A stretch of DNA of 64,000 nucleotides from Prescottella agglutinans (lineage in GTDB: Bacteria > Actinomycetota > Actinomycetes > Mycobacteriales > Mycobacteriaceae). Each line of letters begins with the position of its first letter. Positions within the stretch are counted from its first letter, which is position 1. The position numbers and the translations under genes were made by a program. Where the stretch lies: assembly GCF_004011865.1 (NCBI RefSeq), contig NZ_RKLP01000011.1:1-64000 (forward strand), read 5' to 3'. The notes beneath the pieces are model-generated. The model saw only the letters and a list, made by a program, of their open reading frames with translations, did not search any database and had not been told where the DNA came from. Positions 53,093-61,161 of this stretch are shown here, in pieces.

Positions 53093-53599
53093 ATGATGGC
53101 GAAGAGGGCGATTCTCGCGGCGCTCGGCATCGGCGCGGCAATGGCGGTGGCGGGGTGCAGTTCGCCCGCCGAACCCGCGGCGACCGAGGAGGGCACCTCG
53201 ACCTCGGCACCGCAGTCCACCACGACGCAGGCGGCGGACGGGTCCGCGGCGGCCGCGGCGACCGGGCTGGAACTCGCGGCCGCGGACACCGCGCTGGGGA
53301 CCGTGCTGACGGACGGCGACGGTTTCACCCTCTACACCTTCGACGAGGACACCCCCACCGAGATCAAGTGCGTCGGTCAGTGCGCCGAGATCTGGCCGCC
53401 CTCCCTCGGGGCGCCGCAGGCCGCCACCCCGTTGCCCGGCAGCCTGGGCACCATGGCTCGGCCGGACGGCACCGCGCAGGCCACCTACGACGGCCGCCCG
53501 CTGTACCGGTTCGCGAAGGACACCGCACCCGGCCAGACCGGCGGCGACGGCGTCAAGGGCACGTGGCACGTAGTGGTGGTCGACCCGGCCGCCGGCTGA
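53093..53599 (+). CDS. lipoprotein with secreted repeats of unknown function (COG4315 type)
   Basis: 168 residues. Lipobox VAGCSS after a short signal peptide, then a Ser/Thr/Ala-rich stretch. The C-terminal domain has two repeat units: GTVLTDGDGFTLYTFDEDT with CVGQCAEIWPP, and ARPDGTAQATYDGRPLYRF with GVKGTWHVV. This Lipoprotein_15 fold is widespread in actinobacteria, function unknown. ATG at 53093 or 53096, with GGAG upstream. It precedes a sigma and anti-sigma pair by 92 bp. Confidence 0.88.
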   Translation: MMAKRAILAALGIGAAMAVAGCSSPAEPAATEEGTSTSAPQSTTTQAADGSAAAAATGLELAAADTALGTVLTDGDGFTLYTFDEDTPTEIKCVGQCAEIWPPSLGAPQAATPLPGSLGTMARPDGTAQATYDGRPLYRFAKDTAPGQTGGDGVKGTWHVVVVDPAAG

Positions 53600-53691
53600 C
53601 GACACGGGCACACTGAACGCCGCGACCGCCGCGCCCGTACACCCCGGGGACGTCGGGCGGACCGGCGGCGGATGGTTCAGGAGGTGAGGGC

Positions 53692-54249
53692 GTGCGGCTA
53701 CGCATCTCGCGCAAGCGCGCGGAGCGGCCGGTCGACGACTTGGACGACGACTCGGTCCTGCGGGCCGCCTACGACGACCACGGCGGTGAACTGTTCGCAC
53801 TCGCCTACCGGTCCCTGGGAGACAGGGGCCGCGCGGAGGAGGCGGTGCAGGAGACGTTCCTCCGGGCCTGGCGCAGCGCCGATCGATACGATCCACAGCG
53901 GTCCACGCTGCGCACCTGGCTGTACGCGATCTGCCGCAACGTGGTGATCGACGCGAGCCGGGCCCGGGCCGCCCGTCCCCAACTCGTGGACTCCGAGCCG
54001 CCGGACGTCCCCGTCGAGGAGCGCCCGCTCGAGCAGTTGCTGGTGGGACTGCAGGTCGAGGAGGCCCTCCGGCGGCTGTCCGAAGAGCACCGCGTCGTGC
54101 TGGTCGAGGTGCACCTGCGTGACCGGCCCGCCACCGAGGTCGCCGCGCAACTCGGTATCCCTGTGGGGACGGTACGCAGTCGCGTGTACTACGGGCTGAA
54201 GGCGCTCAGGCTCGTACTGGAGGAGATGGGGTGGCACGGTGACCAGTGA
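53692..54249 (+). CDS. ECF-type RNA polymerase sigma factor
   Basis: 185 residues from a GTG with AGGAGGTGA 7 nt upstream. Sigma-2 region at about 28-95 (YDDHGGELFALAYRSLGD, ETFLRAW, TLRTWLYAICRNVVID) and sigma-4 at about 120-178 (LRRLSEEHRVVLVEVHL, TVRSRVYYGLKALR). It should direct RNA polymerase to a small extracytoplasmic-stress regulon. The anti-sigma gene overlaps its 3' end, so the two are made in a fixed ratio. The lipoprotein upstream may be a target or sensor. Confidence 0.93.
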   Translation: MRLRISRKRAERPVDDLDDDSVLRAAYDDHGGELFALAYRSLGDRGRAEEAVQETFLRAWRSADRYDPQRSTLRTWLYAICRNVVIDASRARAARPQLVDSEPPDVPVEERPLEQLLVGLQVEEALRRLSEEHRVVLVEVHLRDRPATEVAAQLGIPVGTVRSRVYYGLKALRLVLEEMGWHGDQ

Positions 54250-54907
54250 TCGCTGCCGACAGATGCACACCCGGCTGGGGATGTACGCGCTCGGCCGGCT
54301 CGACGAACCGGAGACCGTCGCCCTGCAGGCCCACCTGGACGGCTGCCCGGACTGCCGGGACGAGCTGCGCGAGTTGACCCCGGTGGCGTCGGTCCTGTCG
54401 CTGGCTGACCCGGATCGGCTCGCCGGGCCGGTGCCCGCACCGCCGGCGACGTTGCCGGCCACGATCTTCGCGACCGTCGACCGCGAACGCGGCCGGCGCC
54501 GTACCCGCCGAGCGGGTCTGGTCGCCGCGGCCGCCGTGGCCGCCGTCGCCCTCGTGACCGGGGGATTCCTCCTCCGCGGCGTCGTCCCCGATACCGCCCC
54601 CGTGGGACGCGCGGTGGCCTTCGACGTCGCAGCGACCGGGGTGGAGGCGTCGGCGCGGGTGGAGAACCGCGCCTGGGGCACCGGGATCAACCTCGCCGTC
54701 GCCGGGCTTCCGCCGGACCGGACCTACAACGTCTGGCTCGCGCGTGCGGACGGAAGTCGCATGAACGCAGGCAGCTTCATCGCCAAGGGAGATCGGACGG
54801 TGTCGATGGACCTCGCGGTCGGGCTGCCGATGTCCGACGCGGCGACGCTCGGTGTCAGCGCCCTCGGCGACGACCGCACGCTACTGCAGGCGCCCCTCGG
54901 CCGATAG
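54239..54907 (+). CDS. anti-sigma factor (zinc-binding anti-sigma domain, RskA-like)
   Basis: 222 residues from a GTG that overlaps the sigma factor stop by 11 bp. The N-terminal zinc motif is H-x3-C-x2-C (AHLDGCPDCRDEL). One membrane helix (about 92-112) and an outer domain with the RskA-like pattern NLAVAGLPPDRTYNVWL follow. It should hold the sigma factor inactive at the membrane until proteolysis releases it. The signal is unknown. Confidence 0.92.
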   Translation: MTSDRCRQMHTRLGMYALGRLDEPETVALQAHLDGCPDCRDELRELTPVASVLSLADPDRLAGPVPAPPATLPATIFATVDRERGRRRTRRAGLVAAAAVAAVALVTGGFLLRGVVPDTAPVGRAVAFDVAATGVEASARVENRAWGTGINLAVAGLPPDRTYNVWLARADGSRMNAGSFIAKGDRTVSMDLAVGLPMSDAATLGVSALGDDRTLLQAPLGR

Positions 54908-54912
54908 CGGGC

Positions 54913-56022
54913 TCACCGAGCCGCGACGTGTTCGTCGAGGAATTGCTGTGTCATCTCGGCGATCTCGGCGGCCCTCGCGTGGAACAGGTAGTGGTGACCG
55001 TCCAGAACCGCGACACGCTGGATCGAGGGATCGGTGACGGCCGCGTGGTGGGCGGACTCCCATTCCGGATCCACCGTCAGCGAGGAGGACGCGAGGATCG
55101 ACAGGGCCGGCATCGTCGGGGGGAACCGGGCACCCTCGATCGCCCGCACGTTCTCGGCCTCGTGGGCGGATTCGGCGAGCATGGTCGAGTTCAACACCCA
55201 CGAGTACGAACGCAGATACAGATCCTGCTGCTCCGGGGTGTACTCGTCGGCGTCGCCGAGGCTGTCGCGGTAGTCGGCCGCCAGTCCCAGGTAGTCGGTG
55301 GCGTCGTCCAGGGCGATCAGGTCGCGCACACCACCGACAGCCGTGACCGCGGACATCCAACCCGGCCACTCCGGGGATCCTTCGGCCAGTTCGGTCGTGT
55401 AGCGCTCGTCGTCCAAGCCCACCACGGCGGCGACCTCGTCCGGCCGGTGGGTGGCCCACCACATCGCGTACAGACCCGAAATGGAATGGGGCATCAGGAC
55501 GTACGGACCGTTCAATCCGAGAGTTCCGAGCGCGGAACGAATCTCGTCGACGATGGCCTCACTGGTGCGGGGTGCGTCGGTGCCGTCGCTGAGGCCCAGG
55601 CCGAGGTTCTCGACGGTGACCACCGTGTTCTCCGCTGCCAGGCGTCTCGCCAACGGCGCGAAGTCGAGGATCGGCTCCGGCGTGCCCATACCGGGCATGA
55701 GGACGAGGGTTCGTGGGCCCGAACCCTGGACCGCGACGCTCATCCGGCGTCCGTCCACGTCGACGTAGCGGTGATCGGGTCCGATGGCCTGTTCGATGGC
55801 CCGCTTGTCGCGGGGCGTCTGCCACCGGTGAACGATCGCCGACACCGCGACGGCACCGACGAGCAGCGCCACCACACCGACGAGCACCCACCGCACCACA
55901 CGAAGCAGCCTGCGCCGCGGCTTCCGTGCCGTCGAATCCTTTACGCCCCTGTGCCGATCGTCGGTCAGACCTGCCGAGTCGAGGTCGATGGTAACCGGAT
56001 CGGGCCCCCCAGCATCCGTCAC
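54913..56022 (-). CDS. alpha/beta hydrolase, membrane-anchored
   Basis: 369 residues. A hydrophilic N-terminus of about 45 residues, one membrane helix (about 46-66), then an alpha/beta-hydrolase fold: LVLMPGMGTPEP (oxyanion region), nucleophile elbow MPHSISG (Ser), acid candidate in the LTVDPEWE region and His in LDGHHYLF. The GTG at 56022 lies 6 nt after TACGTT on the minus strand, so a leaderless mRNA is likely. It converges on the anti-sigma gene with 5 bp between stops. The substrate is unknown. Confidence 0.85.
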   Translation of the reverse strand: MTDAGGPDPVTIDLDSAGLTDDRHRGVKDSTARKPRRRLLRVVRWVLVGVVALLVGAVAVSAIVHRWQTPRDKRAIEQAIGPDHRYVDVDGRRMSVAVQGSGPRTLVLMPGMGTPEPILDFAPLARRLAAENTVVTVENLGLGLSDGTDAPRTSEAIVDEIRSALGTLGLNGPYVLMPHSISGLYAMWWATHRPDEVAAVVGLDDERYTTELAEGSPEWPGWMSAVTAVGGVRDLIALDDATDYLGLAADYRDSLGDADEYTPEQQDLYLRSYSWVLNSTMLAESAHEAENVRAIEGARFPPTMPALSILASSSLTVDPEWESAHHAAVTDPSIQRVAVLDGHHYLFHARAAEIAEMTQQFLDEHVAAR

Positions 56023-56170
56023 GCGAGCAACGTAGCAGACGGCGTCCGCCGCGCTCGACGAGCGCGCACCGGGCGCGAACACGGCCGTCTCGTAGCGCAA
56101 CTGGGCTGTTCGGTCCTTCGTGGAGCGAACTATCGGGTAGCGTGCCGGGCGGGAGAACGCAGGGGGAGAT

Positions 56171-56389
56171 ATGCATGATTTGTCGTACCGTTCCGGCCGC
56201 GACGGCCGCCGCTGGAGCCCGCACCATCGGCTCCGGAGATTGAGAGCGCCACTGCTCTTCATGGCGCTTTCCGTGGTGCCCGGGGTGGTCTCGTTCCGCG
56301 TGTACCACTCGCTGCTGGAGGCGGCCGTCGTCACGGTCCTGACCGCGGCGAGTGTCGGTGCGGCCGCGATCCTCTTCCGTCCGCGCTGA
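56171..56389 (+). CDS. small membrane protein, unknown function
   Basis: 72 residues. Basic, Arg/His-rich N-terminus (about 1-27), then two predicted helices (28-43 and 48-68). AGGGGGAG just upstream of the ATG is a strong ribosome binding site, which supports a real gene. It is divergent from the hydrolase. No family recognised. Confidence 0.6.
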   Translation: MHDLSYRSGRDGRRWSPHHRLRRLRAPLLFMALSVVPGVVSFRVYHSLLEAAVVTVLTAASVGAAAILFRPR

Positions 56390-56412
56390 GGCTGAGGTCG
56401 GCGGCGGGTTCC

Positions 56413-57147
56413 TCAGCTGCCGAAGAAGTTCCGCGCGTACATGTTGATGTCGCCCATCGATCCGCTGTAGACGTTGAGATCGACGTTGCCGTTCACACCC
56501 GGAATCCGTCCGCTGTCGGTGTACTGCCAGAACGCCCAGGTCTGCCATCCGCCCGGCAGCGGTCCGGGTTCATTGCGGCCGTTGTAGTCGGCGATCCACA
56601 GCGGGTAGCGGGTGAACTCGTTGGTGTTGGCCATCGCCGTGCGCCAGAAGTTGGGGTAGGTGTAGATGATCGGCGTGCGCCCGGTGAGCGTCTGCACGGT
56701 GTTGAGGTACCGGTGGGTCCAGTCGATCAACTGCGGCGCCGCCAGTCCGCCGGTGCTCTCCAGGTCGAGGACGGGCGGTAGCCCACCGAACTGGTTGACC
56801 GCGAGGGCGTTCGTCGCGAAGAACGCGGCCTGCGCCTCCGGGGAGGCCGAGGGGTCGGCGTAGTGGTAGGCGCCGCGGGCCACGCCAGCGAGTCGCATCG
56901 CGAGGGAGTCCTGCGCGAAGAACGGGTTGGTGTAGAACAGGCCCTCGGTCGCCTTGACCATCGCGAAATCATGGCCGGCGGACCGCACCTGGAACCAGTT
57001 GATCGGGGATCCGGCGGAGTGCTGCCACGAGGACACGTCCGGCCCCTGCGGATTGGCCGCGGCCACAGCGGGGCCCGCCACGGTCACCGCCCCCGCCAGG
57101 AGCACTGCAGCGACACGGACGAGGGATCGGCGCGAGTTACTCGGCAT
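56413..57147 (-). CDS. secreted GH25 family lysozyme
   Basis: 244 residues. Signal peptide (VAAVLLAGAVTVAGPAVAAA) with an AxA site, then a single GH25 domain: GPDVSSWQ at the start, FAMVKATEG, GAYHYADPSASPEAQA, the catalytic acidic strand PVLDLEST and IADYNGRNEPGPLP. GH25 muramidases cut between MurNAc and GlcNAc in peptidoglycan. It lacks extra wall-binding repeats. It could act in wall turnover or against other bacteria. Confidence 0.93.
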   Translation of the reverse strand: MPSNSRRSLVRVAAVLLAGAVTVAGPAVAAANPQGPDVSSWQHSAGSPINWFQVRSAGHDFAMVKATEGLFYTNPFFAQDSLAMRLAGVARGAYHYADPSASPEAQAAFFATNALAVNQFGGLPPVLDLESTGGLAAPQLIDWTHRYLNTVQTLTGRTPIIYTYPNFWRTAMANTNEFTRYPLWIADYNGRNEPGPLPGGWQTWAFWQYTDSGRIPGVNGNVDLNVYSGSMGDINMYARNFFGS

Positions 57148-57231
57148 CGCCCGAGACTAAATGACTTCTCCACCGCGCGCGGCGATTTCACCCCGATGTT
57201 CATCCTCTCCCAGCCACCTCCCAGCGAGTTG

Positions 57232-58569
57232 TCAGCCGAGCCAGTCGAGCACCGCGGCCGCCGTCCACGACTGCTGCATGCTGCCGAGCGGCCGACCCGT
57301 GAACGGCTCGTAGTACTCCGCGAAGCTGCCGTCGGCGGCCTGGCGCAGCCCCTCCGCCCGCAGCAGCGACGAGCGTTCGGCCCACCCGCGGCGCGCGAAC
57401 GCCCACGAGAACAACCACGTCATCACCGGCCACACCGGTCCGCGCCAGTACTCGCGGGGGCGGAAGTCACGGGAGACCGGCGACGTGGACGGCGGAACCG
57501 CGTACCGCAGGTCGGGGTGGGTGCAGAACCGCGGGCCCTCGAAGATGTGCATCAGGTTCCGCTCGACGTGCCGGTCCAGCCCGCCGCACAGCAGGGGGGC
57601 GAACATCGCGATCGTGTCGGTGCCGATCCACCGTCCGCTGCGGACGTCGAAATCGCGTGCGGCCCCGCTCCGCTCGTCCGTCGTGGCGACGACGCCCCGG
57701 CGGAAGTGGTCCGCCCAGTAGTGCAGTTCCCGCACGTCGGCGTTGGGTCGCGCATGCTCCTCCCCGATCACGGCGAGCACGTCGCACGCGAGCGCGAAGA
57801 TCGCGCTGACGAACACGTCCTCGACCGCGAAGCTCATCTTGTCGGCGAGGGCGTCGTCGTCGTAGCGGACGCTCTTCATCTCCTCGAGCAGCCAGAGGTA
57901 GCGGTCGTACTCGCCGTTGGTGGGGCGCTGCGATGCGTCGGTGACGATCGTGACGTCCTCACGGCGGTACGGCGGCACGGGTCCGGGAATAACGTTGGCG
58001 TACGCGACATCCCATCGGGGCGAATTGTCCATACCGGACTCCCACCCGTGGTACAGCGTGATGCGGCCGTTCCCGTCGCGATCCCGGGCGTGGCCGAGCC
58101 ACCGGTGCCACCGCATGAGGTCCGCCCAGCGGCGGTCCAGGAACTCCTCGGCGACCGCCCGGGTGCTGCGGCCGTGCCGCCGGGCGTGGTCGAGGATCCG
58201 CTGCACCGCGATCGCGTGCACCGGCGGCTGCGTGATGCCGGACGTGTCGACGCCGATCGGTGCGTAGCCGGCCAGTTCCCGGCACTGCCAGCGGGTCGGT
58301 CCCGGGAAGTACCCGTCGACGCCGTTCGCGAACACGATGTGGGGAATCATCCCGTTGCTCCACTGCGCCGACAGCAGCGTGTCGAGTTCGGTGACAGCCC
58401 GCTCGACGCTCAGCGGCGCCAGCCCGACGGCCACGAACGCCGCATCCCAGCTCCACATGTGCGGGTACAGGCGCGGCGCGGCGGTGGTCATGGTCCCCAG
58501 GTCGTTGCCGCGCAGCAGGTAGGCGGCTCGCGCCGCGAGCTGGGTCGGCGTGAATCCGGGGTCGATCAT
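57232..58569 (-). CDS. ggh: glucosylglycerate hydrolase, GH63 family
   Basis: 445 residues, very close in sequence and length to the GH63 glucosylglycerate hydrolase of Mycobacterium hassiacum. The (alpha/alpha)6-barrel signature blocks include LYPHMWSWDAAFVAVGL, WESGMDNSPRWD (general acid Asp181) and FAEYYEPFTG (general base Glu418). It hydrolyses glucosylglycerate, a compatible solute stored under nitrogen limitation, into glucose and glycerate. The full protein ends with the typical QQSWTAAAVLDWLG. It starts 16 bp after the PHP gene stop on the same strand, so they may be co-transcribed. The synthesis genes gpgS and gpgP are not in this window. Confidence 0.92.
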   Translation of the reverse strand: MIDPGFTPTQLAARAAYLLRGNDLGTMTTAAPRLYPHMWSWDAAFVAVGLAPLSVERAVTELDTLLSAQWSNGMIPHIVFANGVDGYFPGPTRWQCRELAGYAPIGVDTSGITQPPVHAIAVQRILDHARRHGRSTRAVAEEFLDRRWADLMRWHRWLGHARDRDGNGRITLYHGWESGMDNSPRWDVAYANVIPGPVPPYRREDVTIVTDASQRPTNGEYDRYLWLLEEMKSVRYDDDALADKMSFAVEDVFVSAIFALACDVLAVIGEEHARPNADVRELHYWADHFRRGVVATTDERSGAARDFDVRSGRWIGTDTIAMFAPLLCGGLDRHVERNLMHIFEGPRFCTHPDLRYAVPPSTSPVSRDFRPREYWRGPVWPVMTWLFSWAFARRGWAERSSLLRAEGLRQAADGSFAEYYEPFTGRPLGSMQQSWTAAAVLDWLG

Positions 58570-58585
58570 CGTCCCATTCTGCGAC

Positions 58586-59611
58586 TCACCCCGCGGATGC
58601 GCGCGTCCAGGTGAGCAATTCGTCCACCGGCCACGTGTTGACGACCCGCCCCGCCTCGACGCCGCAGCGGATCGCGCGCTCGCAGCCCAGGCCCTGCCAC
58701 GCCAGCTGGCCGGGCGCGTGCGCGTCGGTGTCGATCGCGAACAGGCAGCCGATGTCGACGGCCAGGTCGATCAGCCGGCTCGGCGGGTCCCGGCGCTCCG
58801 GCCTGCTGTTGATCTCGACGGCGACGGCGTGGTCGCGGCACGCCTCGAACACCCTCTCGACGTCGAACTTCGACTCCGGACGGTTGCCGCGCCTGCCCTC
58901 GACGAGCCGTCCCGTGCAGTGGCCGAGCACGTTCACCCTAGGATTCCGGACGGCACCGAGCATCCGCCGGGTCATCTCGCCCCGCTCCGCCCGCAGGTGC
59001 GAATGGACGCTCGCCACCACGACGTCCAGTTCGTCCAGAAGATCCGCATCCTGGTCCAGCGCACCGTCGTCGAGGATGTCGACCTCGATTCCGGTGAGGA
59101 TGCGGAACGGCGCGAGCTCGCGATTGAGGTCGTGCACCACGGCGAGCTGCTCACGCAGGCGCGCGGGCGACAGACCGTTCGCGACCGTCAGTCTCGGCGA
59201 GTGGTCGGTGAGCGCGCAGTACTCATGGCCCAGCGCGGCCGCGGTGCGCATCATCTCGTCGATCGGACTGCCGCCGTCGGACCAGTCCGAGTGCACGTGC
59301 AGGTCGCCGCGCAGCGCGGGCTGCAGGTCCCCGCCGTACCCGATCGGCTGTGCCGCGTCCCGCAGTTCCTGCAGGTAGTCCGGCACGTCCCCGGCCACGG
59401 CCTGCGCGACGATCGTGGCGGTCTTCGTCCCCAGACCGGGCAGTGCGGTCCAGTCACCGCCGCGCTGACGGGCCTCCCGCTGCCCCGCGGTGAGCCCCGC
59501 GACCACGTCCGCGGCCCGTCGGTACGCCTTCACCCGGTACGTGTCGGCGCGGCCGCGTTCGAGCCAGAACGCGATCTCCCGCAGCGCCTCGACCGGATCC
59601 ATACGTTTCAT
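58586..59611 (-). CDS. PHP-domain protein with N-terminal helix-hairpin-helix region (PolX C-terminal-like)
   Basis: 341 residues. The N-terminus (about 1-75) resembles the PolX beta 8-kDa/HhH part (FWLERGRADTYRVKAYRRAA, LPGLGTKTATIVAQ). The PHP domain (about 100-335) has metal ligands in GDLHVHSDWSDG, HEYCALTDHSPRL, EVDIL, VVASVHSHL, LGHCTGRL and AIDTDAHAP. There is no polymerase palm domain. It may be a phosphoesterase or nuclease in DNA repair. The ATG at 59611 is used; another ATG three codons later is possible. Confidence 0.85.
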   Translation of the reverse strand: MKRMDPVEALREIAFWLERGRADTYRVKAYRRAADVVAGLTAGQREARQRGGDWTALPGLGTKTATIVAQAVAGDVPDYLQELRDAAQPIGYGGDLQPALRGDLHVHSDWSDGGSPIDEMMRTAAALGHEYCALTDHSPRLTVANGLSPARLREQLAVVHDLNRELAPFRILTGIEVDILDDGALDQDADLLDELDVVVASVHSHLRAERGEMTRRMLGAVRNPRVNVLGHCTGRLVEGRRGNRPESKFDVERVFEACRDHAVAVEINSRPERRDPPSRLIDLAVDIGCLFAIDTDAHAPGQLAWQGLGCERAIRCGVEAGRVVNTWPVDELLTWTRASAG

Positions 59612-59653
59612 CGTGCACCCGCGCGCGACAAGTGGGTGCCTATCGAACGGACC

Positions 59654-59682
59654 AGTGACATGCTGGATACAGGAAGTGACAT
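59654..59682 (+). repeat. direct repeat AGTGACAT, two copies 21 bp apart
   Basis: AGTGACAT at 59654-59661 and 59675-59682, two helical turns apart, upstream of the first 117-residue protein gene. The spacing is usual for a regulator binding one DNA face. Confidence 0.35.
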
Positions 59683-59704
59683 TTCCGGCTCGGAAGGCAC
59701 GACG

Positions 59705-60058
59705 ATGAGCCAGCAGAAGCACAAACAGCACAGTCGGATGGTCGTAGCGGCCGCGGCGGTGGGCGTGGGGCTGCTCGGCGGTGCGATCACCGGATGCGAC
59801 GACAGCATCGACTCGAGTCCCGCGACGCTCACCACCGAGGAAGAGGGCACCGACGCCCCCGAGGATCCGAGCGGCCTGGAACAGACCAACTCGTTCGGCT
59901 ACATCCCCGAACACGAGACCACCCTCGAGACGGATCCGATCGAGCCGGAGGGCGGCGGCATCGAGGACGACCCGTTCGAATTGGGCGGGGGTACGCTACC
60001 CCCGGACAACGGTGTGGGACTGCCCACCGGGGCCACCCTCACCACACCTGCCGGCTGA
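59705..60058 (+). CDS. small lipoprotein with GLEQTNSFGYIPEHETTL motif
   Basis: 117 residues. Signal peptide and lipobox (AITGC). The mature part is acidic and disordered. At about 57-74 it carries an 18-residue motif, GLEQTNSFGYIPEHETTL, found again in the next protein, and it ends with GATLTTPAG, nearly matching AATLTTPAG at the end of its neighbour. GGAAGG lies 7 nt before the ATG. No known domain. The motif is kept at the protein level while codons differ, which suggests selection. Confidence 0.7.
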   Translation: MSQQKHKQHSRMVVAAAAVGVGLLGGAITGCDDSIDSSPATLTTEEEGTDAPEDPSGLEQTNSFGYIPEHETTLETDPIEPEGGGIEDDPFELGGGTLPPDNGVGLPTGATLTTPAG

Positions 60059-60072
60059 CCAGGGGTGATGGC

Positions 60073-60426
60073 ATGGTTCAGCAGAACATTCGATCTTTGC
60101 TCCAGCGAATCACGATTCTCCTCATCGCAGCCGCCACGGTCCTGGCGCTCGGCATCGCCGCCGCAGGCTGGCAGCGAGCGTCCGACGTCAGCACGAATCA
60201 CGGCTACCCACAGACGCAGCTGACGTCGACGACGGACGAAACCGGCCTGGAACAGACCAACTCGTTCGGCTACATCCCGGAACACGAGACGACCCTGCCG
60301 ACGAACGGGAACGGCCCGGGTGCGCCGGGCCCCTTCAACGACGATCCGTTCGACAACCCGGGGCCGCCGCTTCCGGGCGGTCCGGGGTTGCCGGCTGCGG
60401 CGACGCTCACCACGCCCGCCGGATGA
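60073..60426 (+). CDS. small exported protein with GLEQTNSFGYIPEHETTL motif
   Basis: Also 117 residues. An N-terminal hydrophobic helix (ITILLIAAATVLALGIAAAG) without a lipobox Cys gives a signal peptide or membrane anchor. Then comes the 18-residue motif GLEQTNSFGYIPEHETTL (about 58-75), a Pro/Gly/Asn-rich tail and the closing AATLTTPAG. It starts 14 bp after the stop of the first copy, so both are in one operon. Function unknown. Confidence 0.7.
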   Translation: MVQQNIRSLLQRITILLIAAATVLALGIAAAGWQRASDVSTNHGYPQTQLTSTTDETGLEQTNSFGYIPEHETTLPTNGNGPGAPGPFNDDPFDNPGPPLPGGPGLPAAATLTTPAG

Positions 60427-60448
60427 TCTCGCGTCTACCCTCGGGGTC

Positions 60449-61132
60449 ATGGCTCCCCAGCACCCCACCGCACTGATCACCGGTGGCAGCCGCGGTCTCG
60501 GTGCCGCGATCGCCCGCGAACTCGCCCCCAGCCACCAGCTGATCCTCGGCGGACGCAGCGCCGAATCGCTCGAACCGATCGCGGGGGAGTTGGCCGCCGC
60601 ACCCTGGCCGGTCGACCTCACCGACTATGCGGCCGTCGCCGCCGCCGTCGCCGACATCGACCGGCTCGACGTGCTGGTGCACAACGCCGGAGTCGCCGAA
60701 CTGGGCACCGTCGCGGAGACGTCCGTCGAGGCGTGGCATCGGACGTTCGAAGCGAACGTCGTCGCGGTCGCCGAGCTGACGCGCCTGCTGCTGCCGGCGC
60801 TGCGGGCGGCGCACGGACACGTCGTATTGATCAACTCCGGCTCGGGACTGCGGGCCAACGCCGGCTGGGGCGCCTACGCCGCAAGCAAGTTCGCGCTGCG
60901 CGCGTTCGGGGACGCCCTGCGCCTCGAGGAGCCCGCGCTGCGCGTCACCTCGATCCACCCCGGACGCATCGACACCGACATGCAGCGCGAGATCGTCCGG
61001 GCCGAGGGCGGCGAATACGACGCCGACCAGTTCCTCACCCCGGAGACCGTGGCGCGTGCGGTCCGGAACGCCGTCGAGACGCCCCGCGACGCACACCCCA
61101 CCGAGATCGTGCTGCGGCCGATTCAGCGGTAA
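60449..61132 (+). CDS. short-chain dehydrogenase/reductase
   Basis: 227 residues: LITGGSRGLGAAIAREL, HNAGVAELG, Ser in LINSGSGLR, YAASKFALRAFGDALR. TACCCT at 60436-60441 is 7 nt before the ATG, suggesting its own leaderless promoter even though the preceding gene ends only 22 bp away. Mycobacterial relatives are annotated as oxidoreductases of unknown substrate. Confidence 0.88.
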   Translation: MAPQHPTALITGGSRGLGAAIARELAPSHQLILGGRSAESLEPIAGELAAAPWPVDLTDYAAVAAAVADIDRLDVLVHNAGVAELGTVAETSVEAWHRTFEANVVAVAELTRLLLPALRAAHGHVVLINSGSGLRANAGWGAYAASKFALRAFGDALRLEEPALRVTSIHPGRIDTDMQREIVRAEGGEYDADQFLTPETVARAVRNAVETPRDAHPTEIVLRPIQR

Positions 61133-61161
61133 CCGTTCGACCCGCCCCGGCCCCGCCGCGG

